DNA of 64,000 nucleotides, from NCBI GenBank assembly GCA_032207245.1, contig CM063505.1, positions 172,801,989-172,865,988 on the forward strand, read 5' to 3'. Source of the stretch: Pardosa pseudoannulata. Taxonomy: Eukaryota > Arthropoda > Arachnida > Araneae > Lycosidae. Positions 35,446 to 47,410 of the stretch are shown here, one piece after another. The notes beneath the pieces are model-generated. The model did not search any database and was not told the origin of the DNA. It was given only the letters and a program-made list of their open reading frames with translations. The position numbers and the translations under genes are program-made. Positions within the stretch are counted from its first letter, which is position 1, and every line of letters begins with the position of its first letter.

Positions 35446-35568
35446 ATGAAACGGTACGTTCTTTGCCACCCATCCACGTTTTGGCCTGAAAGCTGCTACG
35501 TGTGCAGTCCAGCGTTTGCCTCAAAGACATTTCGTAGAATAACTAGACCTTTGAATAAGAGTCCGTGA
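35446..35568 (+). CDS. Small 40-codon ATG frame, doubtful
   Basis: An ATG-to-TGA frame of 40 codons lies 26 bp after the second hairpin in a GC-richer patch. It encodes a Cys/Trp-containing peptide (start MKRYVLCHPSTFWPESCYVC). No signal peptide or domain. It could be part of an older element with the hairpins, or chance. Confidence 0.12.
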   Translation: MKRYVLCHPSTFWPESCYVCSPAFASKTFRRITRPLNKSP

Positions 35569-36059
35569 TAGAAAGATAATGTACCAAAGAGATCTTCAGC
35601 TCAATTGTACTGTTAAAAAATTAGTTTATATTAATAAAAGTTGCCTAAAAGTTATCTATATAAAAGTTATCTTTAGTAATCTAACATGCAATGAAATGTT
35701 TTATAAAACGATTAATACTTGAATACAGAATACTGAATTTGTTGAAATTTTATGTGTAATGTTTTATACCAGGAGATTGTAGTGTCCCTACTTTGTTTAT
35801 GAAATGAATTATTCATTTATGCTCTCTTAATCACTAAACTATAATTCGTAAATATCTTAAATCATATTATTTTTAAGAAATTGATTCTTTACAAATTTTC
35901 ACCATCTGTCTCCTCATAATAATTATTTGCTGATAATTTTTAATGCGAATACACTTTCAATAACTTTCTAACAGAATTTTTATTTGTTTATAAAAATAAA
36001 AATTATATTATAAAATATTTATTTGTTTAATAATTATTAGTTTATTTAACATGTTGAGC

Positions 36060-36161
36060 TAAATGTCTATCCATTGGGGACTGAGAGCTGACTTTTCGTT
36101 TGAACGGCGTCAGTCTCTAGAGATTGACAGTAAACTTTCCGTTCAAAAGTCTACTGTCAAT
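36060..36161. repeat. Two related stem-loops
   Basis: The second stem-loop has arms 36123-36139 and 36145-36161 that pair with about two mismatches (start ATTGACAGTA, end TACTGTCAAT). The sequence to its left carries a weaker inverted pair, GACTGA and TCAGTC, around GTTTGAACGG. Both contain the GTTCAAA/TTTGAAC core, so they may be duplicated. Confidence 0.6.
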
Positions 36162-36396
36162 TCTCAGGTACAGACGTCTCGTTCAATTTGTTAAAAATGC
36201 AGTTAAAGAAACTTGACTTTACCGTCATTTTATGTATTTTGCCTCTTTAATTGCGATATTTTGACATGTAAGAGAAACTAATTTCTAATTTAAAATAATA
36301 CAATCAAATATCAATTATGAGTATTTTTATTTTCTGAAAACTGCTGCATTAACATATTTATGCATGTATAACACGCAAACTGTTTTTTTTTGCAAA

Positions 36397-36924
36397 CAAA
36401 AATAGGAAAATATATCTCGTGTATAACGCATACCTAAAATTTGACATACAAGTGATTTTCCGCATTACAAAACAATTGTTACGCTGGGGAGTTATATGAG
36501 GTGTTTTATTTTTTCTTCTTTATTACTGTAGAGTTAAAAAATGTTTTGCGACAGCATAAAAATACAATGGAGAAGATATCTAGTTATACTGCAACATTTA
36601 AGTTACAAATAGGGTAATAAGCAGCAGTGATTTGGAACTTGATACAAATTTGAAATTCGATATTTATATTTAATAATTTGTGTTGATAGCGCTGCTGTTT
36701 AAAAGAAATGCAATAGTAATGAATATAGATGCAGCAATACTTCTATTGAATAGGATATTTACATTTTTATTGCTCATTCTTTGAGTACCTGTCTTTATCC
36801 ATATTTATATCAGGTAATTACAGGAAGCAGTAAAATTATTATGTATAACGCACACCTTGAGTTTTTACACCAGTTTTTTAAAATAAAATATGCTCGTTAT
36901 ATACGAGTAGTTACGGTATTTTTG
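36397..36924. mobile_element. Unclassified inverted-repeat element (~528 bp)
   Basis: The left end CAAAAATA, then CTCGTGTATAACG at 36416-36428, is matched by the reverse complement of the right end: CAAAAATA, then CTCGTATATAACG. A second GTATAACGCACACC lies in direct orientation near the right end (36843). No target duplication is clear and the interior does not code. Likely a MITE; superfamily unknown. Confidence 0.5.
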
Positions 36925-36959
36925 ACACTGTAGATATTAGATTTGCTTGAAGAATTACA

Positions 36960-37390
36960 TTGCAAATTCCAAGTGAAACCTCTCGGCACATTTCCCGTTT
37001 TCTTCCGAAGAACTATTTGCCTCCTTCTGCATCCGGTTTCCCAACGGTTCCCCAAATAATGTCATATAACAAACACACCATGTTCAAGTAGAATTGAGGG
37101 CAGTAGTAGGTTCTACTCAAGAAAATAATGCTTCTTTGTCAGATTGATTGGAAATAATAGAGTCTGATCTACAGGCGGATATTCTCACTAGTGGCGATCA
37201 CTCTCCTCAGTGAAGCGCATCTTGTTGCATAAAAATAGCAGAAACTGTGTTATGGCTAGTAAAACATGTCTATCAGAATGACTGTGCATCGAATTACTCT
37301 TCAAGGGCATCCGTGTTGGCTTCTGAATTCAAAACCTATAAACTAGTTTGCCATTTCTCTTTCTTGTGGGACAGAGGATACGATATATCG
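36960..37390. other. GC-richer non-coding block
   Basis: About 430 bases are richer in GC than the flanks, with no long frame, no repeat match in this window and no clear splice sites. It might be a conserved element or untranslated exon. Confidence 0.2.
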
Positions 37391-40300
37391 GGTGAAATAA
37401 AGTAACATTCACTAATTTCAAATTGCATTTCATGTTCAATGGTTTTCTTATATGTTTGGAGTTTTATCTAACATGATATATGATATACTGATAGTTTAGA
37501 AAATGTCTGGATTTTTAGCGTGAATCTAGGATTACTGAAACGAATTGATAGTTAAGGATAACTGATAAGGCATTGAACGTGAATTTATGAATTTTAATTT
37601 ATGTAAAGTATATTTCATTTTGACCCCAAAGCTGCACTAACTAGTTCTTGTAAATAAAACAACATTGACATAATTTCTAGAAATATAAAGTTTAAAAAAT
37701 TATAAATGTTTTAACTTGAAAAATTTTTAAACAAAATATTTTCTTGTGAATAAGTGTTGTTTCTCATACTTTTGCTATAAATATTCAGTTTTTTAATATA
37801 ACAATTCACTGCAGCCAATTATTTCTCAGTTATCTATTTTAATTCCAGTTATTTGAGGATATTATGTCAAGTACTGGTTATATTAGACTTCTCTTCTAGT
37901 CAAAAACATTTCCGTTTTCGCATATTTATAAATTGCTATAAAAAGAATGAGAAAGGAGTATATTAATTTCTTTAGCTTCTTAAATAACAAAAAAAAATTC
38001 TAAAAGTATTTTGCAATTTAAGTAAATAAAATAGTTAATTTGGCTCGTTCATTTTGTTTGTTTTTCTTAATTTGACAGAAATATTGCGAAATATGAAAGG
38101 AGTACTTTGTTCCCTGCATGTTTCTTTGTGTAAACAGTCGGTAACTAGTACGTATAAATAAAACAGGTAATACATTTGTATCAATATTTCTAACTTTGGC
38201 AAAAATGATAAATTGCTACCATTAAGTAAATGATTACCACCTTTGTAAACTTGTGAGTTTTTTTTATAGTGATACTGTTAAATGCAGATTCAATTTGATC
38301 CGTTAAAGTTTTTTGAAAATTCCCTAATGAGTTCATATGAAACTATTTGAAATAATTTCATTATCTATATAATAATAAAATAGAATCTATATTAATCTAA
38401 TCCCCATTTTTGATATATTTAAATTCTGATATATTCTGATATTTGTTCTGATATATGTTCTGATATATGTTCAATACTTTAACATAAACTCAATATAAGT
38501 TTATTGATTTTCCAATGTTTAAACAATCTTACAATTCATTTCTGAACTGAAAAAATTTACTATATTTTAGGGCTTATTTCTAATCATTAGTTAATATACA
38601 GGTATTGAAGAAGGGGCAACAATCCTGCCCTTCCACTTGCCTTATTGGAATACAATAAATGCCAAAAGAAAAAATATATATAACACCATTTATTAAGTTA
38701 AAATTGTATGAATAACTAAAATGATTTGGCTCATAAAAACCAGAAAACTAAAGAAAATATGAACATCTAGCAGACAAATATATTTAGAAAAACTTAATCT
38801 GTCATTTTTGATTATTTAAAATGCTTTTAATTTACCTGCCAACAAAAAGCTAACATGAAAAATACTATAGACCTCCTAAATCTTGAGTAATCTGCAATTA
38901 CAGACAGTTACCTTCTTACGTTATATCTGCGACTTTCCTCATTCTGTTACGTGACTGTACATTTATTAAAAAACTTAAGTCTTCGGAGGTTCCATTTGAT
39001 CAGAGGACCGGGGCAGTTAGCACCCCTTCCCTCTTACTACGCCTGTGTTTCTTATTAAATATATAGCGAGGTAATTTCATAGGACCAATGGAAAATGCTT
39101 ATTGCATTTTGTAAATCAATATTTTATGTCAAGAAATATGTTTTAGTAATTATTTTCAAGGTCAGTAATATATTACTTTCCTGATGTTATTTTTACACGT
39201 GCACTTACTGTTAAAACATTTTTAAATGTTTCTTGTTAGTGGGTATGCATTTTATGGTTATACCTAAAAACTCCAGACCCTGCGATGCTTCTTTGTTAGG
39301 GATGAGATACGAACTATGGCTTTACCGTGTGAAAGATGGTTGGAACAATTCAATAATGCTGATGTTCCTCATTTTTAATGTCATTTTATAACCCTCTTTC
39401 AGTTGGAAACTGGGTTGCTTCCTTAAACGATTAGGTTGATTTTTTAACTAGTTCAATACTACCTGCTGTAATACCTGTTGTAAAGGGCAGAAATTAGTTT
39501 ACTGTTAGTTGTAAGAACATATTTACATCAAAAGTGTTTTCGTTTCTCACGGCATTAATTGTGCTATCTTTAAGATTTAGTTAAAATTGGGGAAAACGTT
39601 GAGCAATAAGTTTAGTCAAATAAAATAATATAGAATAAATGACTATAATGACAAAAATAAATATTTTGAAAGTCATTTTAACGATGGATACAAATGTATA
39701 TACTAAGGAATACAAGTATAACCATATGAAATTTAAGTATTTAAAAATTGTCTTGCAATTATTTACTATAGTATGCGTTTTACAGGACAGGATGGATGAT
39801 GCGTACAAAGCACTGGAAATAATATTAATGTACATTTTCTTCATTTATGCAGTAGAAGTATATTTTTTTCGTTTATAAAATGGAATAAGTAAAATTGGAA
39901 TATTCTGCCTTTAGGTCAAAATCTAAAATTCCTCTTTGGGATACAATCGATTTTATATTTAAATGCCGATCTTATAATTACTAATTTATATCGAAATTGT
40001 CATTGTAACCTTTTTAATGCCTAGAAGATAGATGAAAGGGAAAATGCGATGTGATATTTTTTAATCAGGCATAGCAGGTAACGATATATTTCTGAAAGTT
40101 ACAATGTGATCATTGATATTTCTCTTATGCTTATTTTCTCGAAACTTATTTTGAGTTTTACTTCTTTTCGTGTGAAATGTCTTCATGCTTATATTGCTTA
40201 AATTTAAAAGAAAATAACATTTGTTTCTTCCTTAATAATACTTTTTACTTACTTTGGTATGGAGATGTTTTGATATTTGATACATTAAATTATTTTTTAC

Positions 40301-40900
40301 ATTTTTATAAAAATTCCTTAAAATAAATTCTGATTTTTTACTTAGTGGAAATGACAACGCCTGCGATATGATTCGGTATAAATGTAAGAACTTCAAAAAT
40401 CCATTCTTAACTTATCATTTTATCAAGTTGATCCTTTATTTATTTAATATTTTACCAAGGATATAAATGAAATATTATTTTGGACGCTAAACGGCAATTT
40501 AAACTAGTATTTAATTTGCTGGTTTATAATTGAAGTCATGAAATCTATATGTTCTGTAAATAAAACTTTAAATATTTTTGAAGTCAATATACTAAATATT
40601 GAGAATATATAATAATATTTTTAAGGACTAAAAGTTTAAATCATTGGTACAGCTATATGTTATTTGTACTTTACACTTTTTTAGGCCTTTTAAATGTGTA
40701 TAAATGTTATAATATATAATTCTTAGCATTTCCAACTTTAAACTTGGCTATTCATAGAGAAAATTATGCTAAACTTAAAATTATATAAGAGTATCACAAT
40801 TATGTCTGCAACAGATACAAAGTAATATATTAGGTGAAACTTTCTAAAATTGGAGAGATTTTTCTATTTTTTTTTATTTTTTTATTTTTTCTTCTTTCTC
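37391..40900. other. AT-rich spacer
   Basis: Nothing gene-like. A 12-14 bp tandem TGTTCTGATATA lies at about 38428-38480, and a short GC-richer piece at 38985-39050. The frames on both strands at 39581-39878 overlap and are AT-driven. Confidence 0.6.
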
Positions 40901-40937
40901 TTTATAGCCGGGACTTAGAGGGGGATAATGGGTACAA

Positions 40938-41255
40938 ATGTGTAGGTCGAAAACGTGCAATAAATTGAAGATGCTCGAGCAACACCCGTCTTTATTTCTG
41001 CCGCGCGTGAAATGTAAGGTCACTCACGTAGTGCCGCGATGCCATCAGGAAGTCCAGCGCAAACGAGGTCGGAAGAGAGCTGTTTATAGGAGAGGAAAAA
41101 CCAAAGGATCACTTTTTTCCTCCTCTTCTCGCTCTGACACAACAGAGCGTTCCAATTTTCATCGGTTTCTTTATTATTTATTTCTTATCTCTCTCTCTGC
41201 CATTCTCACTTTCTACGAGGAGGGATTAAAAACAGGTGTGTGTGTCTTTTATTAG
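40938..41255 (+). CDS. Hypothetical 105-codon protein frame
   Basis: An ATG-started frame of 105 codons lies in a GC-richer block (about 40905-41400), unusual for this window. The predicted peptide is very basic in its middle (about residues 40-60, rich in Arg/Lys, including RKRGRKRAVYRRGKTKG). It then has a Ser-rich stretch and a hydrophobic segment (about residues 78-91). No signal peptide or known domain. CAG|GTGTGT near 41236-41238 could be a weak splice donor inside the frame. It might be a real small gene, a first exon, or a chance frame in a GC-richer untranslated exon. Confidence 0.25.
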   Translation: MCRSKTCNKLKMLEQHPSLFLPRVKCKVTHVVPRCHQEVQRKRGRKRAVYRRGKTKGSLFSSSSRSDTTERSNFHRFLYYLFLISLSAILTFYEEGLKTGVCVFY

Positions 41256-41644
41256 ACCTAAATAGAAAGTGGGAAAAAGCTGAATGGGAACACCTATTCG
41301 ATGGAGGAGTGGAAAGTTTCCGTCCACTACGGAACAGGATTTATTTCTGGAATGCTGTAGTGGCAGATGACAGAGAAAGTTGTCCGCAGCTTTTATTTAT
41401 ATTTTTTCACTGACCTCGTTCACATTAATCTTGGGACTGTAGAAAAATAGAAAGTGAAAGAAACCCACGCAGTACTGCTTCTGTCCGTAGGATTGAACAT
41501 GCCTAGAGATTTTTTTCATTTATCGAGATGACCGTTACGATATTTTACAATAAAATGAATTACTCTCTTTTCCATCTACCTACTACTTTTACACCTCAAC
41601 TTTTCTCCCCAGAAATATGAGAAATACAAAATGCATATGATCTA

Positions 41645-42273
41645 GTTAAGGCTTGTTTGAATCTCTCATAAATAGTTTTTGATACTAATAAATATTTTCT
41701 AAATTTCATTGACATTTAAAAGCTTTTTCTTAAATTTTAAATTTTAAATAATCTATTTTATATTGGAAAGTTAGAGTAGCATTTTTTAATCTATCGAAAA
41801 TTAAGTTAAGGATTGTTTGAATCTCTCCTGTATAGGTTTTGATACTATTAAATATTTTCTAAATTTCATTGACATTTGAAAGCTTTTTCATAAACTTTAA
41901 ATAGCGCTCTATTTTATACTGGAAAGTTACAGTAGCCTTTTTTTAATCTATCAAAAATTAAGGCTTGCTTGAATCACTCCTATAGTTTTTGATATTAATA
42001 AAAATTTTCTAAATTTCATTGACATTTGAAAGCTTTTTCATAAATTTTAAATAGAGCTCTATTTTATATTGGAAAAATGCAGTAGCATTTTTTTAATCTA
42101 TCCAAAATTAAGTTAAGGCTTGTTTGAATCTCTCATATATAATTTTTGATGCTAATAAATATTTTCTAAATTTCATTGACATTTGAAAGCTTTTTCATAA
42201 ATATTAAATAGTGCTCTATTTTACATTGGAAAGTTACAATAGCATTTTTTTAATCTATCAAAAATTAAGTTAA
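41645..42273. repeat. ~158-bp satellite, four copies
   Basis: Copies start near 41645, 41805, 41959 and 42112. Conserved unit landmarks are GGCTTGTTTGAATCTCTC, TTTCTAAATTTCATTGACAT and TTTTTTAATCTATC. Periods range from about 153 to 162 because of small indels. Confidence 0.95.
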
Positions 42274-43520
42274 CCTTTTAAAAGTACAATCTACATAATG
42301 TTATTTTAAATAACAGTTTGTTACATCCTTCCACTTGAGTTTTCTTTAATTACATATGAAACATACCGATTTTTAAAAAGAGATGTTGATGTTATCTGTT
42401 ATTTCATGCAATAAATAATAATAATGATAGTAAAAATACCGATTTATTCATTCATAATTTCAAAACTTCATTGCAAATATCTTGTTGAACTAAAGTCAAA
42501 ATGTCCTCCAACCTAATTTTGGATATGTTTAATTTAAAAATAGCACACTAAAATGTTAGTATAAAGCAAAAAGATATTATGAAATAAGAAATGCCTTGTT
42601 TTTAACTTTTAAATAATAATACACGAATATTTTATCGATTTTCGCTTTTGTTATTAGTTTCATAGCATTTTATTAAATAGGTTACTGAATGCCATTGTTG
42701 TCTCCTATCAAATAAAAATGCATAAATATTTTTGCTTTTTATTTCTGTATATAATTATTAGTTTCATATCTTAGCACCTTATTAAAATGTTTTAGTCAAG
42801 GAAAAATGGAAGGAGAGGTATGCTTTTATGCCAGTCTGTGCCAAAACGAGGTGAAAGATTGTCTTTCTAAAATCGTTTTCACTTTGAAGGTAATTGTTAT
42901 TTACGCAAGTAAGATATTTCGAAACGAATGAGTTAAAACATTTAAAGTTATGGATTTTACTTTCAAACTAAGCATTCTCTTCTTGTTTCCTAAAAAAATG
43001 GTCCCATTGAACAAGAAACTATAACAATAATTCATTTTATTTTTTTATAAATGGAAAAATTTTGGTAAAACATAAAATTTAGGTAAAATTTTGACATTTG
43101 AGTTTAATTTGCATAGCATATAAATTTTATTTTAATCTTAATTTTCAGTACATTTGAATTCTTTTAAATTACAAGAAATACTATATTTTAAGGTTAAAAT
43201 ATTTATATTTTCAATTGTCATTTCTTTTTCACATTGCAATATACATCTTTTTAAATAATATTTTAAAAGATTTGATGTATAAATAGCTAAAAAAATAGTC
43301 ATAGTTTTAAAAATTGTACAGTGGAATGATACCCATTTTAGAATTTGCTGAAATTAGAAAATGCAATTAGTTAGTCATCTAATAATTAGGGGACATTGAG
43401 CTTCCAAAACAACATAGTTTTATTTTTAAACAATCTGCTTGAAAATTTTGCATTTTATTAGAAATATGTATAATTATATATACATAGGTATATATATTTA
43501 CACGCGTACGTATATACATG
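42274..43520. other. AT-rich spacer
   Basis: Nothing supported before the TA microsatellite. Confidence 0.6.
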
Positions 43521-43733
<213 letters not shown>

Positions 43734-44303
43734 AAAACATGCATGTATGTGTTCGTGTCTGAAATGCTTATAATTGCAAAATAAAAACTTAGTAATGTTA
43801 CAAGTAATAATTGAATTAAAAGTAATAATTCAAAACTTTTTTGCGAGCCTCTCTTTTAAGCATAATAAGGCTATTTTTTTTCTTCATAAGGCCTATTATT
43901 TTAAGTTGGTATACATATTTTTTGTTTTTAATAAAAAGTCTTGTCTCACAAAACAAAACTAAATAATTTTTATAAAGTTCGACAGTTATTAATGAAAGAG
44001 AAAATCCAAAACTAAATAATTTTCATAAAGTTAGACCCTTATTAATTAAAGAGAAAAGGTTTTATTCCAAACAGAGCAGAACTTTTTATTTTATATTGAA
44101 ATAAAAAAAGGACTGTTTTAATGACTATTTTTACGATCGAAATGTATTGTTTCCTTAAAGTATTTGAAATTTAATGAGATTGGTTCTAAAATTAATTTTC
44201 TCTTTCTCTTGATAAAATTACCCGTTTGTCTGTTTATGCGCATCCGTATATCCAGTTACGAGAAGATTGGAGCCCTTGAATTCTTTCTGAAAATTTTCTG
44301 CAG

Positions 44304-44342
44304 TGTTTTGCTATGTAACAAATGAAGATGTAGGGCATTAAG
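44304..44342 (+). other. Candidate 39-nt noncoding microexon
   Basis: TTTTCTGCAG is followed by 39 bases and then AAG|GTAAGTA (intron start 44343), a strong donor. All three frames of the 39 bases contain stops, so if spliced it would be untranslated or part of a noncoding RNA. Confidence 0.15.
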
Positions 44343-44965
44343 GTAAGTAAAATATAGCCTCCAACAAGATGTTGTCTCTACTAGCCTACTATTTTTGTTA
44401 TGCTCTGTTTCTTTTATTCATTTATTGGAATTTTTTCCCAGCGAAATCCGATACTATCTTTGGACAGGTTTAATCCCCTTTGACATTCGTTGCTTGCAGG
44501 GAGAGTAATCAATTGGAGCAGATCTTTAGTCTTGTAATCTTTCCTATACACTCTTTTGTAATAAACCTCAAATGATTATTTAATTTAAGCATGAAAAATA
44601 TTGAATGTCTTTAAAAAATCAGAATTACGCAACTATGTGATCTTGTAAGAACTCAAACAGTTATATTTCACAGCATAATGTAAACGATATAATTTAAATA
44701 ATATAACCGAATAATTTTAACAGCTAATATAACATAATTTAAATTATACTTATTTTTTACAATGAATGTAAGAACCTATTAAACAGAGTACATTTTAGTC
44801 TTACTAAAAATTTTAAATGGCCTTTTCTGTTTTATTTTTTAAAATGTTTCTGAAATAATACTGTGAAACCGAAAATTTCTTTGTCTTTATATTTAAAGTT
44901 AGCATATACTGATATTTAAACTACCCTTACATGATCAAATATTTTTTGAAGTAGAAGAATTAAAA

Positions 44966-45631
44966 TCCCTATATAATAATAGCCTAAGTTATTGGTCCGT
45001 TTGTCCACGAATTTATGAAGCGGTTGGACCTGGAATGGATAGAGGCATTCAGATTGGATTCTTGATGAATTAGTGTTAGCAAAATTCAAAGCGAGTAAGT
45101 TTATCTCCTAAACTATGCATCCGATTCAAATAAATTGATATAAAATATACGTCATATCACAGCAAAAAAATACTGTTGTTTCTAAAATCCGCCCCTTACC
45201 CCCTTTTCGAGCGTGTAATGCCATTATTTCAAGCCGCGTTTTCCCTGGTTAAGAGTAAGCGATTAACTTTATTAATTTATCATATAATAAATGGTTAAAA
45301 ATAACATATTTTTCTAGCATTATCACGTGATTTCTTCACCATCTCATTTAATCATTTCTTATTTTAAATTATTTAAATATCGTCTGCATTATTTTCATAC
45401 GTTTTATCACTGAACTGAGATATTACGTAAATAATTTTCTTTTATATTTGGCTTAAATAACAAATTAAGTATATATGAGATAATTTAAAACTTAATCATC
45501 GATTATTTTTTGTCGCAAGATAATTCTCAGTCAAAAATCAAGCCATTTTTTAATCTGTCTCATAAGATACTTTACAATTCTTTAAAATTAAAAATTTCAC
45601 TGATATCGGCATATGACGGGCTATCTGCTAG
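44966..45631 (+). mobile_element. Helitron-like non-autonomous element (666 bp)
   Basis: It begins TCCCTATATAATAATAGCC after an A and ends GGGCTATCTGCTAG before a T, matching the Helitron pattern of 5' TC, 3' CTRR and insertion between A and T. The interior has the AT-rich style of such elements but no Rep/helicase coding. A clean hairpin near the 3' end is not obvious (only CATATG just upstream), so the call is tentative. Confidence 0.45.
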
Positions 45632-45949
45632 TTAAAAATATTTTAACGTACTGTTGTTACATAAAATCTGACACATATCATATACTGTAGTGAAAAGTTT
45701 CCAATTTTAATGTAATAAAAGCATTGATTACAATAAAATTTAATCTGTACTCGCCGAACTATATTTAATAAGAGATTTCAGAAAACATACAATTTATTTT
45801 ACTTTATTTTATTCTAGTTTATATAGTTTAAATCACTGAACTTTTGTAGTATGTTTTCACTTTAAACTTTAAAACAATTTCTTCAATTTATGTACATATC
45901 TGTTAAAGATTTTGAGTTCTGATTGTATATTTCCCGCTTAGTAAGTAAC

Positions 45950-46048
45950 TCTAAACTATAAGAAGTATTGCGAAGAAGAAGTAAACTATAAGAAGTAAAC
46001 ATTATGTATATATAATAGCAGTTATAAGAAGTAAACTATAGAAGTATT
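45950..46048. repeat. Short irregular repeat of AAGAAGTAAACTATA
   Basis: The motif occurs four times with variable spacing in about 100 bp. Local simple-repeat expansion. Confidence 0.6.
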
Positions 46049-46501
46049 TAACACCTGTTAATTGAATAAAATTATTTGTACTTTTACAACTGAAAACACG
46101 TTTTTTGAAATTAATTCCTGATGCGATATATAATGCATGATTAACAGAGCGTTTATAGACGCGTTGATATAAAAATCTGACGTCATGGAAATTTCTTTTA
46201 TTTTAATTTTTACAGATTGCGTAAGTGACCGTGCAAACGGTAAATGTTCTTGCATATTTTTTATGTTCAAGAACTGTATTAAGTCTTTGTTAATTGTTTG
46301 CACATATCATACACATACAAGTTATTGAGATGGAAAGCTGAGGAATGTTTTTTAGTAGTTAGTAATAAAAGGTCTTTTATACATCAATTTTAGAAGCGAA
46401 AAAAATTCAATCTGTTACAAATCCTTAGAAAAAGTTGTTTAAGAAAGAAATCTCATGTGTTTACCGAATGAAAACTTTGTACATCTATTTTAATTGTATA
46501 A

Positions 46502-46676
46502 CGGCCGATCGATGACCGAATGGTTAGGGTGCTGCCTTTCGGAGCTGGAGTTCGTGGGTTCTAATTCCACAGTGGCATACATGTTCGTAGCCGTTCGGAA
46601 TCGGCTTTAAGCAGTAGGTCCCGGTCTCATTAGCTCTCGTGTTGCAAAAAGTAGACCGTAGCGCTCGAATCCAAAC
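46502..46676 (+). mobile_element. SINE copy with target duplication
   Basis: The head, A box (TGACCGAATGG), a mutated B box (GGTTCTAATTCC), the intact body and a short tail (CGAATCCAAAC) are present. The flanking 11-mers TAATTGTATAA (46491-46501) and TAATTGTACAA (46677-46687) differ at one base and are the likely target duplication. Confidence 0.92.
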
Positions 46677-47084
46677 TAATTGTACAATGTGTCATTACAA
46701 TTATTATTTTCAAACTCCTTTAAAAGTTGGAAAAAAGTTTCATTTTTCAAATTTACAACATTGTTTGAGTAGAATTAAGCCTTTTATCATTTAACTTAAT
46801 TATTTATTTTATTACTGAGTAGAATTAGCCTTTTGGCAACGATTGGTGGCAGTAAAATTCGTTATATTGAAAATTTTTCCCATTGCATACATATTCCATT
46901 TTCGAAACTTCTACTATTAGAATGCTTCCTTTACCCCTTACGTAAATCAATAAAATAATTAAAACTCTACGTTATTCCATGCAAATAACAGACTACCAAT
47001 AATTTTCTTTTGGTAATTTAAAAATGGATTTAAAAAGAATGGTTCAATGCATGTTGATACTTTGATACTTTTTTTCTTTCATTG

Positions 47085-47410
47085 TTGCAGACCGCTAGAA
47101 TTAATTTACGCTATATTGAGATTTTTATTTGTGCAGAGTGTAGATTGCATTCAAAAAGAGAGATAAATAACTGGATGCCATAACAGTCCTAAATACAAAA
47201 TTTCAATATTTTACGGGTAAAACTTTTTGCATTATGTCCGACAAAGATAATATGCTTTATACTAAAATGCTTCTTTAAATAGAGTGCAGATTGCAATCAA
47301 AAGGGAGGGGGGTGACACAAATAGGTGTTATAACGTACAATACATCAATACAAAATTCTAACCTTCTGAGGATAATTGTTTTAGAGTTATGATACGTAAT
47401 ACGTAGAGCT
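47085..47410. repeat. Degenerate repeat pair, related to 57600-57720
   Basis: GCAGAGTGTAGATTGCATTC (47137) and AGAGTGCAGATTGCAATC (47281) start two diverged copies of one segment. The phrase GTCCTAAATACAAAATTTC in the first copy recurs near 57671. A further piece at 47510-47600 has the same old-repeat style. Family not identified. Confidence 0.5.
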
